64,000 nt of DNA, from assembly GCA_937891665.1 (NCBI GenBank), contig CALAGS010000237.1, positions 1 through 64,000 on the forward strand, given 5' to 3'. This document shows, piece by piece, positions 23,023 to 33,114 of this stretch. Source of the DNA: an uncultured Burkholderiales bacterium (lineage in GTDB: Bacteria; Pseudomonadota; Gammaproteobacteria; Burkholderiales; Burkholderiaceae_C). The number at the start of each line of letters is the position of its first letter. The first letter of the stretch is position 1. The notes below the pieces were generated by a model. The model worked only from the letters and a program-made list of their open reading frames with translations, had not been told where the DNA came from and did no database searches. Position numbers and translations under genes: made by a program.

Positions 23023-26000
23023 TCAAGCCGTTTCGGCGATTGCAACTGCAGCTTCCATGTCAACAGCAACAATGCGGGAGACACCCTGCTCTTGCATGGT
23101 CACACCGATCAGTTGCTCTGCCATCTCCATCGCAATTTTGTTGTGACTGATGAACAAAAATTGAGTTTCTTTGCCCATGCTCTTGACCAATTTGGCATAG
23201 CGTTCTGTGTTCGCGTCGTCCAAGGGGGCGTCCACCTCGTCCAACAAACAAAAAGGTGCCGGATTGAGTTGAAAAATGGCAAACACCAAAGCAATGGCCG
23301 TGAGGGCCTTTTGGCCGCCAGAAAGCAAGTGAATGGTCTGATTTTTTTGGCCAGGTGGCTGCGCCATCACCTGAACACCAGAGTCCAAAATTTCATCGCC
23401 CGTCATGACCAAGCGGGCACTGCCACCGCCAAACAATTCAGGGAACATGCGACCAAAATGTTCATTCACAATTTTGAAAGTACCCGCCAAGAGATCTCTG
23501 GTTTCCGCGTCAATTTTCTTAATGGCATCTTCAAGCGTTGTCATCGCTTCGGTCAAATCCGCGGTTTGAGCGTCCAAGAATGCCTTGCGCTCGCGGGCTG
23601 TAGTCAGTTCTTCTAATGCCGCCAAATTCACAGCACCCAAAGCCACTATGTCCCGATTCAGGCGATCGATTTCAGATTGCAATCCCGTTAAGCGAACATG
23701 GCCTTCCTCAATTGATTTGGCCAATGCCTCAAGATCTGCTTCAGCATCAAGCAGCAACTGAGTGTATTGCTCGAGGCCTAAACGAGAAGCTTGTTCTTTG
23801 AGTTGCAGCTCTGTAATTCTTTGGCGCATCGGATCGAGTTCACGCTCAAAACTCATTCGTCGTTCATCACTGGCACGCAAACGCGCCGTGAGGTCATCGT
23901 ACTCACTGCGCTTGGCAGCCAATACCTGCTCTCTCTCCATTTTCATGGCCAATGCATTTTGCAAACCGGCCTGTGCCGCCGCATCAGTGAGCCGTGATAA
24001 TTCTTCCTTGGCTCGCTCTTGCTCATCTGCAATCGATTTAATTTGTTGAACCGCAGTTTCTAGCCCACGCTGCAATTCTGAGCGCCTAGCTTCTAGGCTG
24101 CGCTGTGAAAAAGTAGCTTCTTGCGCCAAACGTTCAAGCGTTCGCTGCTGTTCACGACATTCTGACAGTTTGCGCTCGGCCTCAATCACGCGCTCGTCAA
24201 GTTGTGCGTGCCGTTCTTGGCTGTCAGCCAACTGCATGTCGAGTTCTTCAAATCTGGCTTCAGCCGTGATTCGACGCTCTTGAAGCTCTTCTAAATGAAG
24301 GTCAATTTCTGCCATGTCAGTGGCGATTTGCTCAGTGCGAGCGCGTGTTTGCTCTGCCCATTGAGAAAGTCTAAGTGTTTCAACCTGAAGCTCATGGGCT
24401 TTCGATTGAGCCTCTGACGCCTCTTGCCTAGCCAACACCAAACGTTGCGCAGCGTCAGAATACGCGGCTTCAGCACGAACGGAGGCTGACCTGGTTTCCT
24501 CTGCAATCAATGTTTGAGCACGCAATTGCTTTTCGAAATTTTCAATGTCTTGGGCGCGCGCCAAGAGGCCTGCTTGTTCAGAATCAGGGGCATAAAAACT
24601 GACACTGTGTTTGCCAACGGTATGACCTGTTTGAACTACAAAGCATTCGGCGCCTTGCAGTTGATCACGCCAAGCCATGGCATCGTCCAAAGAAGGCGCT
24701 GTGAAATAACCTTGAAGCCAATCGGTGAGCAAAGCCGATAGGCCAGCATCAGAAAGTCTGAGCAAATCGGAAAGGGGGCGGCAAGAAGCTGGCAGTCCTT
24801 TTCGAGCTGATGTTTGCGTGGCATTAGGCGGCGAATAAAACGAGAGTTTGGCAGGGGGGGCATCGGATGCAAAAGCCTTCACCATGTCTAGGCGCGAAAC
24901 CTCAAGCGATGAAAGCTTCTCGCGAAGCGCAGATTCCATGGCATTCTCCCAACCGGGTTCCATGTGCATCTTGCTCCACAAACCTTGCAACTGATCAAGG
25001 CCGTGTTTGTTCAACCAGGGCTTGAGTTTGCCGTCAGTTTTGACTTTTTCTTGGAGTGATTTAAGAGCTTCAATCTTGGCAGTGAGATCTGCCAATTTGG
25101 CAGACTCGGTGTTCACAGACTGTTGTTGATCTCGACGCTCTTGATCCAATCTTGGGGTTTGTTCTTCTAAATCTTGCAAGGTGGTGTTGCACAACTTTGC
25201 CAAAGTGTCTGCTTGAGCCAATTGCGATTTCAGCTGAACAAGTCCTTGCTCGTCTGGGGCATCCAGTGCATTTCGATCCGCCAACAAGCGCTCTCGCCTG
25301 GTTGAGAGTTGTCGAGTTTGGTCTTCGATGTTGCGTTGATCGGCCGCCAGCACCTGAATTTGCTGTTGAACCTGCACCACACTGCCTCTTTGCTCGTTGG
25401 CTTTGGCTTGCGCTTGCCGCATGACTTCTTCCAAATCAGGCAAGGCTTGGGCTTGATCTTCGACTTGTGCAGCCAATGTGATGGCTTGATCTTCGGCTTG
25501 CAGGGCTTGTTCTGCCAAGGCTTCCAACTCTGCTAGGGCTTGAATTTGCTTTTCGGACCACTCTGTTGATTGGGCCTGTAATTGAAGCAGGCGTTGCTCA
25601 GCACGTTGGCGACCTTCCACCACGAAGCGAATCTCAGCTTCTAACTTACTGACTTCAGCACTGGCTTCGTACAACAATCCTTGTGCTTGATTGACTTGGT
25701 CACCCGCCGCGTAGTGCGCTTGGCGAACTGTTTCTAGGTCTGACTCGACATGCCTCAAATCTGCGATGCGCGCCTCTAAATCAATGACGGCCTTGTCGAC
25801 ATCGGCTTTGATTTTGACTTGATCGGTTTCTGCATCTGCACGTTTGAAAAACCAAAGCTGTTGCTGCTTCAAAGTGCTATCGACTTTTAACGCGTTGAAG
25901 CGCTGAGCCACTTCAGCCTGCTTCTCCAACTTTTCCAAATTGGCGTTCAATTCGCGCAAAATGTCATCAACACGCGTCAGGTTCTCTCTGGTGTCAGAAA

Positions 26001-26550
26001 GACGGTTTTCAGTTTCACGGCGCCGTTCTTTGTATTTAGAAACCCCTGCTGCTTCTTCCAAAAACAAACGCAATTCTTCCGGCCTGGATTCAATGATTCT
26101 GCTGATGGTGCCCTGCCCGATGATGGCGTAAGCACGAGGACCTAAGCCTGTTCCCAGAAAAACATCTTGGACGTCGCGTCGGCGTACGGGTTGGTTGTTG
26201 ATGAAATAACTGCTGTTGCCATCGCGTGTCAAAACGCGTTTGACCGCAATTTCTAAAAATTGCCCCCATTGACCACCCGCACGATGGTCAGCATTGTCAA
26301 AGACCAGTTCAACGCTGGCTCGGCTGGCTGGCTTGCGGGTGTTGGTACCGTTGAAAATAACGTCTTGCATGGATTCACCACGCAACTCGGAAGCTTTGGA
26401 TTCACCCAAAACCCAGCGGCATGCATCCATGATGTTGGATTTTCCGCAACCATTGGGGCCGACAACACCGACAAGTTGCCCAGGCAGGACAAAATTGGTG
26501 GGTTCTGCAAAGGATTTGAATCCAGATAATTTGATGGAATTGAGGCGCAC
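23023..26550 (-). CDS. smc: Chromosome segregation ATPase SMC
   Basis: This 1175-residue SMC protein is full length. The N terminus MRLNSIKLSGFKSFAEP leads to Walker A GPNGCGKSN at 31-39. Two long coiled coils rich in Gln, Glu and Ala flank a hinge at roughly 500-650 (YFTAPSLDDAMAWRD and neighbours). The C-terminal head has signature LLSGGQKALTAIAL and Walker B CLLDEVDAPLDDAN. It organises and segregates the chromosome, normally with ScpA and ScpB, which are not in this window. The start is a GTG at 26550, supported by the complete N-terminal beta strand. zipA follows after 40 bases. Confidence 0.95.
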   Translation of the reverse strand: MRLNSIKLSGFKSFAEPTNFVLPGQLVGVVGPNGCGKSNIMDACRWVLGESKASELRGESMQDVIFNGTNTRKPASRASVELVFDNADHRAGGQWGQFLEIAVKRVLTRDGNSSYFINNQPVRRRDVQDVFLGTGLGPRAYAIIGQGTISRIIESRPEELRLFLEEAAGVSKYKERRRETENRLSDTRENLTRVDDILRELNANLEKLEKQAEVAQRFNALKVDSTLKQQQLWFFKRADAETDQVKIKADVDKAVIDLEARIADLRHVESDLETVRQAHYAAGDQVNQAQGLLYEASAEVSKLEAEIRFVVEGRQRAEQRLLQLQAQSTEWSEKQIQALAELEALAEQALQAEDQAITLAAQVEDQAQALPDLEEVMRQAQAKANEQRGSVVQVQQQIQVLAADQRNIEDQTRQLSTRRERLLADRNALDAPDEQGLVQLKSQLAQADTLAKLCNTTLQDLEEQTPRLDQERRDQQQSVNTESAKLADLTAKIEALKSLQEKVKTDGKLKPWLNKHGLDQLQGLWSKMHMEPGWENAMESALREKLSSLEVSRLDMVKAFASDAPPAKLSFYSPPNATQTSARKGLPASCRPLSDLLRLSDAGLSALLTDWLQGYFTAPSLDDAMAWRDQLQGAECFVVQTGHTVGKHSVSFYAPDSEQAGLLARAQDIENFEKQLRAQTLIAEETRSASVRAEAAYSDAAQRLVLARQEASEAQSKAHELQVETLRLSQWAEQTRARTEQIATDMAEIDLHLEELQERRITAEARFEELDMQLADSQERHAQLDERVIEAERKLSECREQQRTLERLAQEATFSQRSLEARRSELQRGLETAVQQIKSIADEQERAKEELSRLTDAAAQAGLQNALAMKMEREQVLAAKRSEYDDLTARLRASDERRMSFERELDPMRQRITELQLKEQASRLGLEQYTQLLLDAEADLEALAKSIEEGHVRLTGLQSEIDRLNRDIVALGAVNLAALEELTTARERKAFLDAQTADLTEAMTTLEDAIKKIDAETRDLLAGTFKIVNEHFGRMFPELFGGGSARLVMTGDEILDSGVQVMAQPPGQKNQTIHLLSGGQKALTAIALVFAIFQLNPAPFCLLDEVDAPLDDANTERYAKLVKSMGKETQFLFISHNKIAMEMAEQLIGVTMQEQGVSRIVAVDMEAAVAIAETA

Positions 26551-26686
26551 AGGAGTCAGAAATTAGGTCAGTAGGCACAACTCGTGCCATAAGCCTCCAT
26601 GTTAACCGACCCACGGGCCCCATCAGCCTGGAAAACACCTGAAATTGAACTCAAAAACAGGCCCACAATTACCGGATAATTGGGGT

Positions 26687-27898
26687 ATGAACCCCCTCTT
26701 GGCTACCCTCCAACCCTACCCCTTCGAGCGCCTTCGCCAATTGTTCGCAACGGTCACCCCTCCCACAGACCGCGCGCACATTAGTTTGGGCATTGGCGAG
26801 CCCAAACACGCAACGCCCGAATTCATCAAAACCGCCCTCAAAGCCTCGCTTGATACAGCACTGTCTGGATATCCAGCCACTGCTGGTGAATTGCGCATGC
26901 GGGAGGCGTGTGCCCAATGGCTCCAGCGCAGATACCGCATTGAAATTCAAGCCAGCACCCAAATTTTGCCCGTCAATGGCTCCAGAGAGGCCTTGTTTTC
27001 CTTGGCCCAAGCGGTCATAGACCCCACAAAACCCGGTGCACGTGTTGTCAGTCCAAATCCCTTCTATCAAATTTACGAAGGTGCCACGCTTTTGGGGGGA
27101 GCCGAGCCCTACTACGTGGCCAATGCCCCTGAAAACGACTTCACAGCCAACTGGCAGTCTGTTCCTGAGGCTGTTTGGCGCACAACCCAACTCGTTTTTG
27201 TTTGCTCACCCGGAAACCCTACCGGAAAAATCATGCCCCTGGCTGAGTGGCAAACTTTGTTCGAGCTCAGTGAGAAATATGGCTTTGTCATTGCCTCAGA
27301 CGAGTGCTACAGCGAAATCTATTTTCGCGATGAACCACCGTTAGGCGGTTTAGAGGCTGCCTCTCTTTTGGGTTACAAAGATTTCAAACGTTTGATCGCC
27401 TTCACAAGCTTGTCAAAACGCAGCAACGTGCCAGGCTTGCGCAGTGGCTTTGTAGCTGGCGATGCAGCCATCATCAAAGATTTTTTGCTGTATCGCACCT
27501 ACCACGGCTGCGCCATGAGTGGTGTGGTTCAAGCCGCCAGCATTGCAGCCTGGAACGACGAAGACCATGTGGTAGAAAACCGCAATTTGTACCGCACCAA
27601 ATTTGCACAAGTCACGCCTGTCCTGGCAGAGGTCATGGATGTTAAGTTACCCGATGCCAGTTTCTACTTGTGGGCAGGTGTGCCAGCGGCTTGGTACAAC
27701 AGCGACACCGATTTCGCACGCGAGCTTTATGCATCAGAAAATGTCACTGTGTTACCCGGCAGTTACATTGGCAGAACCGTCGACGGAAAAAACCCTGGCC
27801 AAGGCCGAGTTCGAATGGCCTTGGTGGCCGAAACGGCAGAGTGCTTGGAAGCTGCACACCGCATGGCAAGATTCATCAAAGCAGGCAGACCTTCATGA
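26687..27898 (+). CDS. dapC: N-succinyldiaminopimelate aminotransferase
   Basis: This is a 403-residue fold-type I aminotransferase with PLP lysine K244 in [16 protein letters not shown]. The start [20 protein letters not shown] is characteristic of proteobacterial DapC. I use the ATG at 26687 (a GGGG lies just upstream) because the extra 14 residues of a longer frame are not part of that conserved opening. It converts succinyl-amino-ketopimelate to succinyl-diaminopimelate in lysine and peptidoglycan synthesis. Its stop overlaps the dapE start (ATGA), so the two pathway steps are translationally coupled. It is divergent from smc. Confidence 0.92.
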   Translation: MNPLLATLQPYPFERLRQLFATVTPPTDRAHISLGIGEPKHATPEFIKTALKASLDTALSGYPATAGELRMREACAQWLQRRYRIEIQASTQILPVNGSREALFSLAQAVIDPTKPGARVVSPNPFYQIYEGATLLGGAEPYYVANAPENDFTANWQSVPEAVWRTTQLVFVCSPGNPTGKIMPLAEWQTLFELSEKYGFVIASDECYSEIYFRDEPPLGGLEAASLLGYKDFKRLIAFTSLSKRSNVPGLRSGFVAGDAAIIKDFLLYRTYHGCAMSGVVQAASIAAWNDEDHVVENRNLYRTKFAQVTPVLAEVMDVKLPDASFYLWAGVPAAWYNSDTDFARELYASENVTVLPGSYIGRTVDGKNPGQGRVRMALVAETAECLEAAHRMARFIKAGRPS

Positions 27899-29067
27899 GC
27901 GCCACACTTCGACTGGCAGAGCAACTGATCTCATTGCCCTCCGTGACCCCCGAAGATGGCGGCTGCACGGCCTTGATCAATTCGCACCTTGAACCTTTGG
28001 GCTTCCAATGCGAAGTGATTGATTTGGGGCCAGACAACTTTCGGGTCCGAAATCTTTGGGCCAAAAGAGCAGGCGCCTCAGGCCAAACCTTGGCATTTGC
28101 AGGACACGTTGATGTTGTACCCACTGGGCCTTTGACAAAATGGACCAGCGACCCCTTCACACCCACACACCGTGAAGGCAAGCTGTTTGGACGTGGCGCA
28201 AGCGACATGAAAACTTCACTGGCCGCCATGGTGGTGGCCACCCAAGAGTTTTACCAAGCATGCCCCAACCCTGCATTAGGCATTGCGTTTTTACTCACCA
28301 GTGACGAAGAAGGCCCAGCACTGGATGGCACCGTGCGCATTTGTGAAATGCTTCAAGCTCGCCAAGAAACGCCCGACTATTGCATTGTGGGAGAGCCCAC
28401 ATCTGTCAAACAAACTGGCGACATGATCAAGAATGGACGGCGTGGTTCACTCAGTGGCAAATTGATCGTCAAGGGCATTCAAGGACACATTGCCTATCCG
28501 CAGTTGGCAGACAACCCTGTGCACCGAGCCGCACCTGCGCTGGCCGAATTGGCGGCCATGGTGTGGGACAGGGGCAATGAATTTTTTCCGCCTACCAGCT
28601 GGCAAATCAGCAACGTGCAAGCTGGCACTGGCGCCACCAATGTCATTCCAGGTGAAATGCTCATTGATTTCAACTTTCGTTTTTGCACCGAGTCCAACGA
28701 AGCCTCCTTAAAAAAACGCCTGACCGATGTTCTGCTCAAACATGATTTGAAGTTTGACATTGAGTGGACCTTGGGCGGCCTGCCCTTCCTCACCACGCCA
28801 GGCACGCTTGTCAAAGCCGTGCAAGAAGCTATTCATGACGTGACCGGACTTCGAACAGAGCTATCGACAACGGGCGGCACCAGCGATGGCCGCTTTATTG
28901 CGCAAACTTGCCCCCAAGTGATTGAACTGGGCCCGCCCAACGCCACCATTCACAAGATCGATGAGCATGTGGCATTGGTCGACATTGAACCGCTTAAAGA
29001 CATTTATAAAAAAGTCTTGTTCAATTTGAACACGGCCTGCGCGATTGAGATGGGACAAAAGCCGTAA
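27895..29067 (+). CDS. dapE: Succinyl-diaminopimelate desuccinylase
   Basis: This 390-residue M20 metallohydrolase has metal ligands and catalytic residues as in DapE: H71 and D73 in [13 protein letters not shown]104 in [11 protein letters not shown], and the pair E138/E139 in [13 protein letters not shown] lid dimerisation domain follows, and the terminal histidine is in [11 protein letters not shown]. It releases succinate to give LL-diaminopimelate, the step after DapC. The ATG at 27895 overlaps the dapC stop by four bases. An in-frame extension upstream runs through dapC in another frame and is spurious. prmB follows 12 bases later. Confidence 0.94.
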   Translation: MSATLRLAEQLISLPSVTPEDGGCTALINSHLEPLGFQCEVIDLGPDNFRVRNLWAKRAGASGQTLAFAGHVDVVPTGPLTKWTSDPFTPTHREGKLFGRGASDMKTSLAAMVVATQEFYQACPNPALGIAFLLTSDEEGPALDGTVRICEMLQARQETPDYCIVGEPTSVKQTGDMIKNGRRGSLSGKLIVKGIQGHIAYPQLADNPVHRAAPALAELAAMVWDRGNEFFPPTSWQISNVQAGTGATNVIPGEMLIDFNFRFCTESNEASLKKRLTDVLLKHDLKFDIEWTLGGLPFLTTPGTLVKAVQEAIHDVTGLRTELSTTGGTSDGRFIAQTCPQVIELGPPNATIHKIDEHVALVDIEPLKDIYKKVLFNLNTACAIEMGQKP

Positions 29068-29079
29068 GGCATCAATGCG

Positions 29080-30000
29080 ATGGATCTCCAAGAACTGATA
29101 CACACTAGCGCAAACAGACTAGATGAAGCCAAAGTCGCATTTGGTCACGGCACCCTGAATGCGCAAGACGAAGCCGCTTGGCTTGTTTTGTGGCAACTAA
29201 AATTGCCATTGGATTTTGACTTCACCGATGATTCACTGCGCACCCAGGAACAAGCAACGGCCCTGAATCTGAATGTGGCAGATATTTCTGCAGCGCACAT
29301 CCAATCATGCCAATCACTGATTGAGCAACGCATACAGACACGCAAACCAGCGGCTTACCTCACCCGGGAAGCTTGGCTTCAAGGCATTCCCTTTTACGTG
29401 GATGAGCGCAGCATTGTGCCGCGCAGTTTCATTGCCGAACTGATTGCAGAAGGCGCCTTTGATGCTTGGCTGTCAGAGACTTCACATTCGTTTTTAGACC
29501 TGTGCACTGGCAATGGCAGTTTGGCTGTTTTGTGTGCCATGGCTTACCCTGAAATTGAAGTGATTGGAGCTGACATCTCTAGGGATGCCTTGGCCGTGGC
29601 CAAAATCAATGTCGATCAACACCAGCTGTCACATCGCATCCAACTTGTTGAAAGTGATGGCCTTCAAGGTCTGACGCAAACATTTGATTGCATCATTTGC
29701 AACCCGCCTTATGTGTGTGAAGCCAGCATGCAAGGACTGCCTGCCGAGTTCAAAGCAGAGCCGCTTTTGGCTTTGGCCGGCGGCACAGATGGCATGGATT
29801 TCATTCGTCAGTTGTTTCATGACTTGCCAGACCGCATGAACCACAAAGCCATTTTGGTTCTTGAAATTGGCAATGAACGCGAGCACTTTGAGGCGGCTTT
29901 TCCTTGGCTTGAAGCCGTCTGGTTAGAAACCAGTGCGGGCGAAGATCAGGTTTTGTTGGTCTCCAAAGAAGCACTTTTGAAAATTGACATGAAGTCATGA
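29080..30000 (+). CDS. prmB: Ribosomal protein L3 N5-glutamine methyltransferase
   Basis: This 306-residue SAM-dependent methyltransferase of the PrmB/HemK group has its SAM site at FLDLCTGNGSLAVL and the catalytic NPPY at 208-211. The N-terminal helical domain and the RKPAAYLTREAWLQGIPFYVDERSIVPRS-type region favour PrmB, which methylates L3, over PrmC, which methylates release factors; I quote only its ends, AAYLTREAW and IVPRSFIAEL. It follows dapE on the same strand with a 12-bp gap, an arrangement seen in related bacteria, so it is probably in that operon. Confidence 0.88.
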   Translation: MDLQELIHTSANRLDEAKVAFGHGTLNAQDEAAWLVLWQLKLPLDFDFTDDSLRTQEQATALNLNVADISAAHIQSCQSLIEQRIQTRKPAAYLTREAWLQGIPFYVDERSIVPRSFIAELIAEGAFDAWLSETSHSFLDLCTGNGSLAVLCAMAYPEIEVIGADISRDALAVAKINVDQHQLSHRIQLVESDGLQGLTQTFDCIICNPPYVCEASMQGLPAEFKAEPLLALAGGTDGMDFIRQLFHDLPDRMNHKAILVLEIGNEREHFEAAFPWLEAVWLETSAGEDQVLLVSKEALLKIDMKS

Positions 30001-30114
30001 AAAAAAAGCCTGCTTGGAAGGCTATGATCAAGCGCAACTCAGTACAACTCTCTCCCATCCCACATTGATTTTCCTAGGTCGCCCATTGACTGCGGCCGAT
30101 GTCCACCCCCATTC

Positions 30115-32103
30115 ATGATTCAACTGAAAAACGTCACGCTGCGCCGCAGCGCCAAAGTGTTGCTAGATGCTGCTTCCGTCACACTCAATCCCGGAGAAAA
30201 AGTGGGCTTGGTCGGTCGCAATGGCGCTGGCAAATCCACCCTTTTTGCACTTTTCAATGGCACTTTGCATGAGGACGGTGGCGACTTCTCCATTCCAAAG
30301 CAATGGCGCTTGGCTCAAGTGGCCCAAGACATGCCAGAGACTGAAGAAAGTGCAACAGATTTTGTACTGGGTGGCGATACAAAATTGGCCGAGTTGCGTG
30401 CTGTGCTTCATGCAGCAGAACTATCAGAAGATGGCATGGCCATGGCACATGCTCACGTTGACTTGGCCGATGCAGGTGAACACGACGCAGTACCCAGAGC
30501 ACAATCTTTAATTTTGGGTTTAGGGTTCCGAACAGCTGAATTGGATCAGCCGGTCAACAGTTTCTCAGGCGGCTGGCGCATGCGACTGCAATTGGCACGC
30601 GCTTTAATGTGCCCCTCCGATTTGCTGATATTGGACGAGCCCACCAACCACTTGGATTTGGACGCCTTGGTTTGGCTTGAAGCTTGGCTTAAACGCTACA
30701 TGGGCACCATGGTCGTGATCAGCCACGACCGAGAGTTTCTAGATGCCGTCACTGACGTCACCTTGCACATTGAACATGCCAAGCTCAATCGATATGGCGG
30801 CAATTACAGCGCTTTTGAAACTCTAAGATCTCAGCAACTTGAATTGCAACAAGCTTCGTTTTCAAAGCAGCAAGACAAGATCGCACATTTGCAAAAGTTC
30901 ATTGACCGATTCAAGGCCAAAGCCAGCAAAGCCAAACAGGCTCAGAGCCGAGTCAAGGCGCTTGAACGAATGGAAAAAATTGCGCCTGTTTTAGCCGATG
31001 CAGACTTCACCTTTGAATTCAAAGAGCCCCAAAACTTACCCAACCCCATGCTGGCCATCACCAATGCCAACTTGGGCTATTCGGTCGATGGCATCGACAA
31101 AGTTATTGTCAAGCAAGTCAATAAATCTGTTTTGGCAGGAGAGCGCATTGGCATTTTGGGTGCCAACGGCCAAGGCAAATCTACTTTGGTTAAAACCATC
31201 GCTCGCAGCATCAAGGCCTTGTCTGGTGAATTGACTGAGGGCAAGGGGCTGAATATTGGGTATTTTGCACAGCAAGAATTGGACGTCTTGCACCCTTTAG
31301 ACAATCCACTGGAGCACATGATCCGCTTGGTCAAAGAACTAGGCGCCACCCCTGGACAGTCTTCCCGCGAACAAGACCTCCGAAATTTTTTAGGAACCTT
31401 TAATTTCACCGGTGACATGGTGAAGCAAAACGTGGGCTCAATGAGCGGCGGTGAAAAAGCCAGATTGGTCTTGGCCATGATTGTGTGGCAGCGCCCCAAC
31501 CTATTGTTGTTAGACGAGCCCACCAACCACTTGGACTTGGCAACACGCGAGGCTTTGTCCATGGCCTTGAATGAATTTGAAGGCACCGTCATGTTGGTCA
31601 GTCACGACAGGGCTTTGTTGCGTGCAGTTTGTGATGAATTTTGGTTGGTTGGCCGCGGAGAAATAAAACCATTCGATGGCGACCTAGACGATTACCAGCG
31701 CTATTTGTTAGAAGAATCCAAACGCTTGCGTGAGGAAGCCAAAAACAATGAGGCTGATGGCCCAGTTGTGACACCAACAGCTACTAAGTCGGAGCCTCAA
31801 AAGCCTGTGGCCAAGATAGCCAACCGAACGCCAGACCAGAAAAAAGAAGACGCCCTTTTACGCCAACAGAAATCTGCTCTTCTCAAGCCTTTGAAAAAAT
31901 CAATCGAGCAGGCTGACCAAAAAATTGCAAAGCTAGAAGCCGAAAAATTAGCCTTGGAAAGCAAACTGGCGACACCGCTTCCGCCTTTGGAAATTGCCGA
32001 GACAGGCAAGTTGCTTAAAACGATCAACTCGGCCCTTGAAGAGTTGGAAGTTCAATGGCTGGCTTGGTCAGACGAATTGGAAAGACTCAATCTTGAAGCT
32101 TGA
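30115..32103 (+). CDS. yheS: ABC-F family ATPase, YheS/Uup-like
   Basis: This 662-residue soluble protein has two ABC domains and no membrane segments. The first Walker A is GRNGAGKS at 34-41, with signature FSGGWRMRLQLARAL. The second half has GANGQGKS and MSGGEKARLVLAMIVWQRP. Between them lies the ABC-F linker rich in Lys/Ala (FKAKASKAKQAQSRVKALER), and the C-terminal tail is a Lys/Glu-rich coiled coil. Both halves carry LLLDEPTNHLDL or a close variant. The pattern matches YheS better than Uup or EttA. ABC-F proteins act on ribosomes, and the exact role of YheS is modestly defined. A terminator follows. Confidence 0.88.
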   Translation: MIQLKNVTLRRSAKVLLDAASVTLNPGEKVGLVGRNGAGKSTLFALFNGTLHEDGGDFSIPKQWRLAQVAQDMPETEESATDFVLGGDTKLAELRAVLHAAELSEDGMAMAHAHVDLADAGEHDAVPRAQSLILGLGFRTAELDQPVNSFSGGWRMRLQLARALMCPSDLLILDEPTNHLDLDALVWLEAWLKRYMGTMVVISHDREFLDAVTDVTLHIEHAKLNRYGGNYSAFETLRSQQLELQQASFSKQQDKIAHLQKFIDRFKAKASKAKQAQSRVKALERMEKIAPVLADADFTFEFKEPQNLPNPMLAITNANLGYSVDGIDKVIVKQVNKSVLAGERIGILGANGQGKSTLVKTIARSIKALSGELTEGKGLNIGYFAQQELDVLHPLDNPLEHMIRLVKELGATPGQSSREQDLRNFLGTFNFTGDMVKQNVGSMSGGEKARLVLAMIVWQRPNLLLLDEPTNHLDLATREALSMALNEFEGTVMLVSHDRALLRAVCDEFWLVGRGEIKPFDGDLDDYQRYLLEESKRLREEAKNNEADGPVVTPTATKSEPQKPVAKIANRTPDQKKEDALLRQQKSALLKPLKKSIEQADQKIAKLEAEKLALESKLATPLPPLEIAETGKLLKTINSALEELEVQWLAWSDELERLNLEA

Positions 32104-32127
32104 AAGAGAGCTGCCTTGGCAGGAAAG

Positions 32128-32163
32128 AAAAAACCCCACAGAGCAAGCTTTGCGGGGTTTTAA
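32128..32163. terminator. Bidirectional terminator between yheS and tRNA-Lys
   Basis: A hairpin of AAAACCCC-A-CA with TG-C-GGGGTTTT (arms about 32130-32140 and 32151-32161) has an A run upstream and T residues downstream. It can stop plus-strand reading from the ABC-F gene and minus-strand reading from the tRNA. Confidence 0.8.
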
Positions 32164-32178
32164 AAAGGTTTGAGTATT

Positions 32179-32254
32179 TGGTGGGTCGGGCGAGATTCGA
32201 ACTCGCGACCAACGGATTAAAAGTCCGCTGCTCTACCGACTGAGCTACCGACCC
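32179..32254 (-). tRNA. tRNA-Lys (anticodon UUU)
   Basis: This is a 76-base tRNA with encoded CCA. On the minus strand the acceptor GGGTCGG pairs with CCGACCC, the D arm is GCTCAGTCGGTAGAGC, the anticodon loop CTTTTAA gives UUU, and the T arm is GCGAGTTCGAATCTCGC. It reads AAA/AAG lysine codons. Confidence 0.97.
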
Positions 32255-32280
32255 ATCTACCCAAGCCTTAAATTATAGCT

Positions 32281-33084
32281 TCAAATTTTAGGCTTTGCCA
32301 AGCCAGTTGCAAGATAATTTACAAGCAATGAGGCTGCAACCAGGCCAAAACTTGCCGTCACGGTCACAGCCGATCCATAGCCATGGCAGTTGAGTGTGCC
32401 GTCGCCTTCAATCAGGCAGGATGCATCGGGCGGCGCAACGTTCTCTCGACTGAATACGCAAAGGACACCTATTTTTTTACCCTCTTTGGGAGCGCCCTTT
32501 TCTTTTCTGAGTCGATACCGCAATTGGGACAATAAAGGGTCGTGGGTGACCTTAGACAGGTCGGCTTGCTCAACACGATGGGCCTCTTTCTTGCCACCAG
32601 CAGCTCCCAGTGTCACCATGAAAACTTTTTGTCGAATGGCCCAGTCGGCCATCGCCACTTTGGCCTTGACTTGATCACAAGCATCAATCACAGCTGTGAT
32701 GGGCATCAAGCTTGACGCAGATGAATTGATGTTGGCAACAAGCTCTAACCAGTTTTCTGGCGAAACAAAGTCATCGACCACATGAACACGACATTCCGAA
32801 TTGATTTGGGCAATTCTTTCTTTCATGGCCAACACTTTGGCCTGTCCCAGTGTGCTTTCTAAAGCATGAATTTGGCGATTGATATTGGATTCGGCAATGT
32901 GGTCCATGTCGATCAAGGTCAACTCGCCAACCCCACTTCTGGCCAATGCTTCAGCGATCCAAGAACCCACACCCCCAATGCCCACAATCAACACGTGTGA
33001 ACGTGCAATGTGATCGGCACCCGTTAAGCCATAAAGTCTGGCCATGCCACCAAACCTTCGACTGGCAATGTTTGTTTGCGTCAC
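32281..33084 (-). CDS. tcdA: tRNA threonylcarbamoyladenosine dehydratase
   Basis: This 267-residue E1-like ThiF-family protein has the nucleotide site GIGGVGSWIAEALARSG starting at residue 35. SNINRQIHAL and the DACDQVKAKVAM stretch are typical of TcdA (CsdL). The N terminus RRFGGMARLYG is also TcdA-like. The enzyme uses ATP to cyclise t6A at position 37 of tRNAs that read ANN codons. The gene lies directly beside tRNA-Lys(UUU), which is itself a t6A-bearing tRNA in bacteria. This adjacency may be chance. The C-terminal end shows a hydrophobic segment, as in family members. Confidence 0.92.
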   Translation of the reverse strand: MTQTNIASRRFGGMARLYGLTGADHIARSHVLIVGIGGVGSWIAEALARSGVGELTLIDMDHIAESNINRQIHALESTLGQAKVLAMKERIAQINSECRVHVVDDFVSPENWLELVANINSSASSLMPITAVIDACDQVKAKVAMADWAIRQKVFMVTLGAAGGKKEAHRVEQADLSKVTHDPLLSQLRYRLRKEKGAPKEGKKIGVLCVFSRENVAPPDASCLIEGDGTLNCHGYGSAVTVTASFGLVAASLLVNYLATGLAKPKI

Positions 33085-33114
33085 GGCGTCAGTTTAAAAA
33101 ACGCGTACGCAGAA

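Noticed and set aside
27670..27894. Longer dapE frame starting inside dapC
   Set aside because: The extra 75 residues are an out-of-frame reading of dapC with no M20 features. The ATGA overlap start at 27895 gives the normal length.
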